DNA of 64,000 bases, from assembly GCF_019399895.1 (NCBI RefSeq), contig NC_091890.1:1288705-1352704 (forward strand), given 5' to 3'. How positions within the stretch are numbered: position 1 is the stretch's first letter; every line of letters starts with the position of its first letter. The position numbers and the translations under genes were made by a program. Source of the DNA: Cardiocondyla obscurior (lineage: Eukaryota; Arthropoda; Insecta; Hymenoptera; Formicidae). Shown piece after piece: positions 62,001 through 64,000 of this stretch. The notes under the pieces are model-generated. The model was given only the letters and a program-made list of their open reading frames with translations. It did not search any database and was not told where the DNA came from.

Positions 62001-63707
62001 GTTGTAATGTACCTACATTTCCGAAAGCGAAACAGAGTTTCCGGAATTCTTCGCTTCTCTTCCTCCTGGCGTGGCTACAAAATAAACGCGATCCGAATAA
62101 AAAAGAAAAAGAAAAGACGTTGCGCGGTCTTTAATAATCCTAATTTTCGATGTATCTTACAAATTCGTTAAAGCGTTTTAACCCGCGTCTTCATTCAAAT
62201 TTTTTTTTTTGCCTCCGTGGTAGCACGCAAGAATTTTTACTGTGTAAATTCTCGCCTTTGACGTCACAACATGCCACGGCGAATGCGAGCCCTAAAAAAA
62301 CGAGTTCTTTTTTTCTTTTTTGCACGCGACGAGGGCGAACTTATAATTTCATCTCCTCCATGAGAAACCCCCGAGTCATCGAGATGAAAAATGGAACTTC
62401 TTCGGCGCAATGTATTTCGTAAAGATTCCTCCGTGATCTTACCCCGGAGGAAAAAAAAAAAAAACCCGTGCGGTCGTGTAATCGCGATAAATTTCGCGCG
62501 GCCACCAAGAAGATTCAAGTAGGGCCGATATTAAAAATATTAGAATTCACCCGATCGAAAAGCGCCAATAAATAAATAACCCTCGGCGAGTAAAGCGAAG
62601 ATTCGATCGGCCCGGTCTTCTTTCTTTTAATTTCGCGCCCGGTGCGGCCACCGAAAAAATTCAAGTAGGGCCGATATTAAAAATATTAGAATTCACCCGA
62701 TCGAAAAGCGCCAATAAATAAATAACCCTCGACGAGTAAAGCGAAGATTCGATCGGCCCGGTCTTCTTTCTTTTAATCTACATCCCGTCAAAATAATATC
62801 CGAATAATGCGAGGAGCAAATACCGTTGTACACGAAAGAGATAACCCGGTGCCCATCAAGCACACATTGATGACGTCAATCTTAATATCGTCCAAAAAAA
62901 AAAAGAACTCTATTGAAAGTCGATCGTTAAAATGTGCGCTGCGTCCCGGTAGCGGGCATTTCCCCCGGCTGCATTGTGGCAAAATGTCACGTGAAATGCC
63001 ATGCACTTCTAAATATTCACTTGACGAGAATTAATTACATCCACCCGCGCGAATGTAACCCGGGCTTCCAACAGTTTTCACCCACCGGTGTCTACGCGAA
63101 GGGACTGAATTTTCGCGGCATGAGAGAACAAAAAAGAAAATTACTCGAATATTTTAGCTCCTCACTTCACGGCTTATATTTCACCGACGAGGAGGCGGGG
63201 GGAACACTTTTAAAACATAAATAACGGAAATAAAATTGCCGATAGGACGACCGTCAGGTGCACCGAGGATTTATTACTCACGCGCTTTGACCTCAATGAG
63301 TCGAGTCGCCCGAATACTGAATAAATTTAATTGTTACTTTTTAATCAGCGCACTCGGCTTCTCTCTCGCATCTCCTTTCGTTCGTCTCGGAAAAACTGAG
63401 CGTTAAAGAGTCCGTGAAAATGTTTCGAGAAGAGAATTCTAATGAGGTGTTTGCGAAACTGGGTATATAATCATTCGCGTCTAAGTTTTACCATCGGGGA
63501 AACTCTCGAGATCTCGATGAACGACGAAAGACGCGATTTGGAACGAATCGGTCGCGCGGAGTCTAAAGAGACTGAATTGTCTATTGAATCGTCTCGTACG
63601 AGAGAGAAATAAGAGGAGGACACGTGACACTCGTCTGAAGAATAAGCCGCTTGAGCAAGATTCGCTGATGTACTTGGGACAGGGCACGGCGGCCCCTCGG
63701 TGGCCAT
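4606..63707 (-). CDS. PLEKHG5: PLEKHG5-like Rho guanine-nucleotide exchange factor (whole gene, 16 coding exons)
   Basis: Join on the - strand: 63707-63492, 56920-56342, 36314-36084, 25429-25323, 19986-19850, 14777-14701, 9953-9695, 9048-8903, 8722-8411, 7846-7697, 7435-7169, 6796-6581, 6238-6021, 5877-5701, 5625-5423, 4844-4606. Every junction has GT-AG sites and matching phase; the product is about 1177 residues. Order: serine-rich disordered N-terminus (1-342), Raf-RBD-like ubiquitin fold (about 343-420), linker, DH domain (about 560-750), PH domain (about 790-915), serine/proline-rich tail. The RBD-DH-PH order is that of PLEKHG5/Syx, a membrane-recruited RhoA activator acting at cell junctions and in neurons; the Drosophila counterpart is, I believe, GEFmeso. 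The last residues (EEKAR) are not a class I PDZ ligand, unlike what is reported for vertebrate Syx. Start: ATG in a TTAATGGCC context, 12 nt inside an exon with a good acceptor, so a 5' UTR intron is implied. Identity rests on domain order and motifs read by eye. Confidence 0.85.
4845..5422 (-). other. RhoGEF intron 15 (578 bp)
   Basis: AT-rich intron; no feature recognised. Confidence 0.65.
5423..5625 (-). CDS. PLEKHG5: RhoGEF coding exon 15 (Ser/Thr/Pro-rich tail)
   Basis: Acceptor aaccggcag|GCGTTC, donor CACCGAG|gtagca. With the incoming AG it reads RRSLMSKSPTPNTLSVQVPY and later LATSPQTSTVSPTPPNSLLI. Multiple SP/TP sites suggest proline-directed phosphorylation; this is an inference. Confidence 0.82.
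5701..5877 (-). CDS. PLEKHG5: RhoGEF coding exon 14 (serine-rich tail)
   Basis: Acceptor aatttttag|TGGTAG, donor ATGAG|gtaaga (phase 2). Reads GSMEMEGASLGSSSFLPSYN and then a Ser/Glu-rich run (ASSSLSSEEGGESSSGHNH). Disordered; a casein-kinase-like acidic serine cluster is visible. Confidence 0.82.
6021..6238 (-). CDS. PLEKHG5: RhoGEF coding exon 13 (PH C-terminal helix and acidic tail)
   Basis: Acceptor cttgtttcag|TCATGG, donor CATAG|gtacgc (phase 2). SWMESLKQAQQQFASMKIPS carries the conserved Trp of the PH C-terminal helix. EIEEYDNTFPRTPRGSSRAS follows and looks disordered. Confidence 0.88.
6239..6580 (-). other. RhoGEF intron 12 (342 bp)
   Basis: No feature recognised. Confidence 0.7.
6581..6796 (-). 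CDS. PLEKHG5: RhoGEF coding exon 12 (PH domain, 72 codons)
   Basis: Acceptor tcattttag|ATGGAG, donor GCTAAG|gtaact, phase 0. It reads MEVHVLLLTDMLLICKPSTK then MLKIIRQPYVVDRIRIHEVK. The V.V.LLTD.LL.CK strands and the .RQP..VD.I pattern are those of the PLEKHG5-type PH domain that follows a DH domain. The ATG is internal, not a start. Confidence 0.93.
6797..7168 (-). other. RhoGEF intron 11 (372 bp)
   Basis: AT-rich intron; no feature recognised. Confidence 0.7.
7169..7435 (-). CDS. PLEKHG5: RhoGEF coding exon 11 (DH end and DH-PH link, 89 codons)
   Basis: Acceptor gcatccag|ATTAAG, donor AACAAG|gtaaat, phase 0. The peptide starts IKSVDGFVASVNAALRRNEE, the last DH helix, continues LECYDVVEIKGLDEEVEKLI and ends LREGDLKLRDTATNK, the first strand of the PH domain (L..GDL-L). 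Confidence 0.92.
7697..7846 (-). CDS. PLEKHG5: RhoGEF coding exon 10 (DH conserved region 3, 50 codons)
   Basis: Acceptor ttttgtag|TGGTGC, donor ACACATG|gtaaaa, phase 0. It reads WCETQKDCNRLKLMDILVMP then MQRLTRYSLLLKAVYKNTEN. P-MQRL-RY-LLL-K is the hallmark of the DH domain, the helix that binds the GTPase switch regions. The exon's first ~36 bp are present in two extra degenerate copies in the intron on its 5' side (see the repeat at 7811-8393). Confidence 0.95.
7811..8393. repeat. ~196-201-bp tandem triplication spanning a splice acceptor
   Basis: Copies begin at 7811, 8012 and 8208. Each contains, on the - strand, a pyrimidine/acceptor segment ending TAG|TGGTGCGAGACG and about 35 bp of exon 10. 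In the two intronic copies the next codon is TAA instead of CAA. The copies are linked by palindromes of about 30 bp, AATGTAGGCGAGCTGGAGCT and its mirror, at about 7979-8008 and 8175-8205. The third copy ends after a half palindrome near 8390. Confidence 0.9.
8411..8722 (-). CDS. PLEKHG5: RhoGEF coding exon 9 (DH domain core, 104 codons)
   Basis: Acceptor attgcag|CTCTTC, donor CTGGCG|gtacat, phase 0 both sides. It includes LFMACLCSLQASNILLEVDR, KLFSNIPDIYATNRYFWTEY and FETFEQTFAPYTRYCAEQSK. This is the middle of the DH helical bundle, with the IPDI..N..F region (conserved region 2) and the Y..YC segment. Confidence 0.93.
8903..9048 (-). CDS. PLEKHG5: RhoGEF coding exon 8 (start of the DH domain)
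   Basis: Acceptor ttttcag|CTCTTT, donor ACCGAT|gtaagt. The peptide runs ALYNLENDWRDIVENSQMLS and then TALWELAETEVAYIKTLKVV. The second stretch is conserved region 1 of the DH (RhoGEF) fold, with the E-T/S-E..YI..L signature (ETEVAYIKTL) that contacts the GTPase switch I. Confidence 0.92.
9049..9694 (-). other. Intron 7 of the RhoGEF gene (646 bp)
   Basis: A-rich intronic sequence; no feature recognised. Confidence 0.7.
9695..9953 (-). CDS. PLEKHG5: RhoGEF coding exon 7 (linker before the DH domain)
   Basis: Acceptor accttcttcgacag|AATTAT, donor GAGGAAG|gtaagg (phase 1). It reads NYRNRSGRFFSVSNEDANVD and ends with KASKQRWSGFFTNTKGIKMD, then LLTAQLDEYNKHGVPKLANV, a conserved-looking amphipathic stretch that leads into the DH domain. 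The exon starts in phase 0, consistent with exon 6. Confidence 0.87.
10415..10670. other. GC-rich exon-like segment of ambiguous strand
   Basis: On the + strand, a strong acceptor (attttttttacag at 10416) and a good donor (TTCAAA|gtgagt at 10671) bound 10417-10670, with ATG at 10609 reading MPSKMKAAFLKSAWKPLLFL. On the - strand, ATG 10513-10511 opens 33 codons (MAVERQRPLHGVEPLPPLQL and on) to a weaker donor CCGCT|gtaaaa at 10415 in phase 0, which would join exon 7 of the RhoGEF in frame and give a short isoform lacking the RBD. The + splice sites are stronger; either reading is a hypothesis. Confidence 0.35.
11050..12720 (+). ncRNA. Unit A: nested opposite-strand spliced unit, paralogous to unit B at its 3' end
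   Basis: Exons inferred: first exon to 11292 (TGATT|gtaagt), 11378-11491 (ctaatccag / AGCTCG|gtgtaa), 11604-11906 (tttctttgtag / AGCTCG|gtgtaa), 12020-12431 (tttctttgtag / CCTTGG|gtaagg), 12677-12720 (tgttacag / CACCG|gtgagt). The end of the 12020 exon (about 12335-12431) matches unit B 28744-28840, sharing GTGCGCGGAGGGATGACTCG and the GGAGGAGGAGG run. The last 44-nt exon has a same-sized partner in unit B. One frame stays open in phase 0 from 11378 to TAA 12296-12298 (232 codons) but has no ATG, and differences between its tandem copies are mostly amino-acid changing, so coding function is doubtful. Confidence 0.5.
11378..12207 (+). repeat. 415-bp tandem duplication of an exon-intron-exon block inside unit A
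   Basis: Copy 1 is 11378-11792, copy 2 is 11793-12207. Each contains an exon end (GGACAGAGCTCG), a short intron starting gtgtaagtt and ending tttctttgtag, and an exon starting AACGCATATGCTGTTACG. The copies meet at GTATCGCAG|AGTCCCGAG, so exon sequence is fused without an intron there. Copy 2 is followed by GTATCGCAG|AGTAAACG. Identity is high, so the event is recent. Confidence 0.85.
14701..14777 (-). CDS. PLEKHG5: RhoGEF coding exon 6 (77 bp linker exon)
   Basis: Acceptor cttgtttcag|TTAAAG, donor AGTGGG|gtaagt. With the preceding phase-1 base it reads VKDERSNSRTSSQRGNQNVL then LRKASG and ends in phase 0. A Ser/Arg-rich linker between the RBD-like fold and the DH domain, with a possible basophilic kinase site (RKAS). 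Confidence 0.8.
14778..19849 (-). other. Intron 5 of the RhoGEF gene (5.1 kb)
   Basis: CpG-tolerant intronic DNA with A-rich tracts (about 15824-15860 and 17263-17300), a T-rich tract at 15729-15741 and purine-rich runs at 19315-19345 and 19455-19480. The 127-147 codon frames here overlap in several phases and contain homopolymers; none is supported. Confidence 0.6.
19850..19986 (-). CDS. PLEKHG5: RhoGEF coding exon 5 (rest of the RBD-like fold)
   Basis: Acceptor atttattacag|AGACG, donor ATAATCG|gtgaga. It enters with one base completing Ile and leaves in phase 1. It encodes DVLSPACERRGVDLSRVEVL and then TTDAYTLGGKHLRII, matching the pattern of a Raf-type Ras-binding domain (a beta-strand, a helix with ERRG, and an L-GG turn before the last strand). 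Confidence 0.88.
21327..21890. repeat. ~205-bp direct repeat, three copies
   Basis: Copies begin TCAATTAATACCAC at 21327, 21532 and 21675. Copies 1 and 3 have GGCAGTCTATATATTACGCA; copy 2 lacks that roughly 60-bp segment, an internal deletion between two CGTCCCTC(T/C) direct repeats. All contain CGAAACGTA(T/C)CGTCGTTTG and end near CTATGTGGACATA. Confidence 0.88.
23188..23247. other. Near-perfect hairpin, 22-bp arms and 16-nt loop
   Basis: Left arm 23188-23209 (GCGCTTTTAATTGTAACG then AAAA) and right arm 23226-23247 pair over 22 bp with one C/A mismatch; one further outer pair is possible. The loop is 16 nt, starting CTACAGTG. The geometry resembles a short hairpin RNA or a minimal palindromic element. 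No mobile-element ends are visible. Confidence 0.7.
25323..25429 (-). CDS. PLEKHG5: RhoGEF coding exon 4 (start of the RBD-like fold)
   Basis: Acceptor gattacag|GTATCC, donor CTGAT|gtaagt (phase 2). It encodes VSSNEYFSVSFEVSDDASSS and then a conserved-looking FDREEFLPATRGTYL. Together with the next exon this forms a small beta-rich fold of Raf-RBD type, the region that precedes the DH domain in PLEKHG5 proteins. Confidence 0.88.
27639..27671. other. Hairpin 1 upstream of unit B
   Basis: Arms CTCTCGCTAGGC (27639-27650) and GCCAAGCGAGAG (27660-27671) pair over 12 bp with one internal mismatch, around a 9-nt loop. Confidence 0.7.
27704..27738. other. Hairpin 2 upstream of unit B
   Basis: Perfect 13-bp arms GTTCGATTTAATT (27704-27716) and AATTAAATCGAAC (27726-27738) with a 9-nt loop. 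It lies 32 bp after hairpin 1 and about 100 bp before the GC-rich start of unit B. Confidence 0.75.
27780..29430 (+). ncRNA. Unit B: nested opposite-strand spliced unit, probably long non-coding RNA
   Basis: Exons inferred from splice sites: about 27840-28036 (donor CACGT|gtgagt), 28155-28283 (gtttgcag / CCACG|gtaaga), 28380-28464 (gcgttacag / CGAAG|gtaaaa), 28567-28840 (ctgttacag / TCTTAG|gtgaat), 28958-29001 (atgttacag / GTTCG|gtgagt), 29255 to about 29430 (acttttag, with AATAAA at 29406-29411). Exons 2, 3 and 4 each carry CTGAGAGGAGGAGGAGG (28226, 28409, 28785). In one frame this reads LRGGGG, and exons 2 and 3 are open in that frame, but exon 4 has stops and no long frame spans the unit. 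A GC-rich stretch at about 27765-27960 could hold the promoter. Function unknown; strand assignment rests on ten consistent splice sites. Confidence 0.55.
31989..32055. repeat. (GA)n microsatellite with a (GT)n tail
   Basis: An uninterrupted GA run from 31989 to 32047 followed by GTGTGTGTA. It keeps several frames open on both strands (Glu-Arg or Ser-Leu repeats), which explains the frames seen there. Confidence 0.95.
36084..36314 (-). CDS. PLEKHG5: RhoGEF coding exon 3 (77 codons)
   Basis: Acceptor ttacag|GTACGT and donor TCTCAG|gtaagc, phase 0 both sides. It begins VRSRSLTQLDSLSGSMLDTG, continuing the conserved-looking end of exon 2, then has a His/Gln-rich run (HQQPHHHQQPHQLQHP) and ends RRHKLSRSQ. 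The His/Gln run is encoded by near-repeats of CAGCAGCCCCATCAT, a candidate length polymorphism. Confidence 0.85.
44140..44800. repeat. ~224-bp tandem triplication
   Basis: Three copies aligned on TACAATTAAAAAAAATGTC begin that motif at 44161, 44385 and 44608 (spacing 224 and 223). Copies 2 and 3 are almost identical, while copy 1 has a few extra differences, so the newest step likely duplicated copy 2/3. Each copy ends with CACACCAAAAAAAA. Confidence 0.88.
47679..47732 (-). CDS. PLEKHG5: Candidate 54-bp cassette exon between RhoGEF exons 2 and 3
   Basis: Acceptor aaaattaaaatag|AACGC and donor GCGCCC|gtgagt flank 18 open codons reading NAYVVETVEAEKYVFHAP. Phase is 0 at both ends, matching the phase-0 junction between exons 2 and 3, so inclusion would insert 18 residues without a frame change. 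Size and phase are right for an alternatively spliced microexon; the acceptor lacks a strong pyrimidine tract. No transcript evidence is available. Confidence 0.35.
47871..48336. repeat. 228-bp tandem duplication
   Basis: Copies start at 47871 (ACAATTCGATATTTTTCCCG) and 48099 (ACAATTTGATATTTTTCCCG), and a third partial start follows at 48331. Each contains an A-run, then ACTAAAACGAAAGGCGAG and GCGAGGCAGCCG. The copies differ by a few substitutions and the length of the A-run. Confidence 0.85.
48337..48600. other. Compositionally distinct block next to the 228-bp repeat
   Basis: Immediately after the tandem duplication, about 260 bp have fewer CpGs and a more even base mix than flanking intron DNA (for example TCATATCACCCAAGATTGTG). 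No open frame or terminal repeats were recognised. It may be the remnant of an inserted element. Confidence 0.25.
53044..53133 (-). other. Possible unassigned exon-like segment in intron 2
   Basis: An acceptor-like aatttaaacag at about 53134 is followed by an open frame reading RYVGRDNLSKYIQDIERHEA and then ALKVKIYEEIPRT, with a donor-like TTTGAAA|gtaaaa near 53044. The peptide looks unlike a random frame, but the acceptor phase does not fit the phase-0 junction of exons 2 and 3, so it is not part of the main isoform. I do not recognise it. It could be a fragment of an inserted gene or chance. Confidence 0.2.
55360..56134 (+). mobile_element. Decayed mariner transposase remnant (DD34D family)
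   Basis: Three blocks match mariner transposase in order. At 55394-55438 the frame reads CEKWYKRFRSGDSRY and then hits TGA at 55439. At 55510-55600 a different frame reads TIREVAKAFDMNQSAVNHRL, the second helix-turn-helix. At about 55880-56134 the frame includes ILRHNNKQFHSWLEKC and then DIAPSDYYSFHSMQYGL, the signature around the third catalytic Asp, and closes PECWQNVIERNLV. The middle (first catalytic Asp) is missing and replaced by AT-rich DNA. The second catalytic position, normally HDN, reads HNN. Frames differ between blocks. This is an inactive fossil; terminal repeats were not identified. Confidence 0.82.
56342..56920 (-). CDS. PLEKHG5: RhoGEF coding exon 2 (193 codons)
   Basis: Acceptor aattaagccag|AGAGTG and donor ATTCAG|gtaaaa, phase 0 at both ends. 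It encodes a basic and Ser/Gly-rich stretch (RKRGGLIRGLVRRLSSGSG) followed by a polybasic patch SIRRKVRRK and a conserved-looking end, KAAMRIFLVVSPPMGRIQ. The frame closes at TAA 56932-56930 just upstream, and the first codon near the 5' end is GTG, not ATG, so this is an internal exon. The acceptor's pyrimidine tract is weak. Confidence 0.72.
56921..63491 (-). other. Intron 1 of the RhoGEF gene (6.6 kb)
   Basis: No coding exon recognised. Contents seen: GA microsatellites (about 57940-57968 and 60797-60821), several A/T homopolymers, a C-rich stretch around 59141-59230, and a 145-bp tandem duplication at 62499-62776 (listed separately). Confidence 0.6.
62499..62776. repeat. 145-bp tandem duplication
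   Basis: Two copies, 62499-62643 and 62644-62776, both starting GCGGCCACC and containing TCAAGTAGGGCCGATATT and GATCGGCCCGGTCTTC. The copies are nearly identical over about 130 bp (one change is GGCGAG to GACGAG), so the duplication is recent. Confidence 0.85.
63492..63707 (-). CDS. PLEKHG5: RhoGEF coding exon 1 (72 codons, start codon)
   Basis: The exon begins at 63719 after the acceptor aacgtcctcag, so 12 nt of 5' UTR precede ATG 63707-63705. It ends CCGATG|gtaaaa at 63492 in phase 0. The peptide starts MATEGPPCPVPSTSANLAQA and is rich in Ser/Asp, low-complexity and probably disordered. The next exon has no in-frame ATG near its 5' end, which is the reason this one is needed. An additional upstream exon in the same frame cannot be excluded. 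Confidence 0.6.
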
Positions 63708-63719
63708 TAAGGAACGAAG

Positions 63720-64000
63720 CTGAGGACGTTGATCGATTACGAGACGCAGCGAAAAGAAAAGCAACAAATCTCTACAAAATGCATTCTTCCTTCGAGTTTT
63801 ATTATTTCCCTTTCTTCGTTGTCGATGACGTCCTCGGCATATAAAAGGAGATCCGCGGTACAATTCGTCGGGACGGGGAGTGAAGCTTTTGGCACAACGA
63901 TGAGGAATATATCGATCATGTCAACGGTGACATTTTCGTCGAAGTCGCCCTAATTAATTCCGCCCCGTCTTCAATCTCTGTAGACTTTATCGCGACGTTC
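63720..64000. other. Region upstream of RhoGEF coding exon 1
   Basis: Intron or 5' region of the RhoGEF gene; a pyrimidine-rich stretch on the - strand (63721-63770) serves the exon 1 acceptor. A TATAAAAG motif at 63841 lies on the + strand and has no supported gene after it. A 60-codon - strand frame at 63737-63919 is unrecognised. Confidence 0.4.

Noticed and set aside
63839..63850. TATAAAAG motif on the + strand
   Set aside because: No + strand gene follows within the window; a single such motif is expected by chance.

Overview
The window looks like insect nuclear DNA, most likely from a hymenopteran and quite possibly an ant. The signs are small exons with canonical GT-AG introns, very long CpG-tolerant introns, abundant homopolymer and GA microsatellites, a decayed mariner transposon, and gene models that match animal LZTR1 and PLEKHG5. 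The taxon is an inference from composition and gene content. No homology search was possible.

Layout. Positions 1-414 (+) are the last two coding exons of an LZTR1-type Kelch/BTB-BACK adaptor, followed by its 3' UTR. Almost everything else (63707 down to 4606, - strand) is one gene of about 59 kb, a Rho guanine-nucleotide exchange factor of the PLEKHG5 (Syx/Tech) type. I rebuilt 16 coding exons by eye from ORFs, splice sites and phase. All exon-exon phases agree and the model gives about 1177 residues: a disordered serine-rich N-terminus, a Raf-RBD-like ubiquitin fold (exons at 25.4 and 20.0 kb), a DH domain (exons 9.0-7.2 kb), a PH domain (7.2-6.1 kb) and a serine/proline-rich tail. The two genes are tail to tail.

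The large introns hold most of the accessory content. Intron 1 (56.9-63.5 kb) has a 145-bp tandem duplication. Intron 2 (36.3-56.3 kb) holds the mariner fossil, 224-bp and 228-bp tandem arrays, and a phase-compatible 54-bp candidate cassette exon. Intron 3 (25.4-36.1 kb) holds a multi-exon unit on the opposite (+) strand (unit B, about 27.8-29.4 kb), preceded by two hairpins. Intron 4 has a near-perfect 22-bp-arm hairpin and a 205-bp triplicated repeat. Intron 6 (9.95-14.7 kb) has a second + strand unit (unit A, about 11.1-12.7 kb) that shares two consecutive exons with unit B, including an exon of 44 nt in both. A 17-nt motif CTGAGAGGAGGAGGAGG recurs in three separate exons of unit B and, with one change, in unit A.

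The most unusual observations are the pair of paralogous nested + strand spliced units with a recurrent G-rich exon motif, the tandem exon duplication inside unit A, and the triplicated splice-acceptor segment beside a DH-domain exon in which the extra copies carry a stop codon. Most other open frames in the introns are chance frames in CpG-rich DNA.
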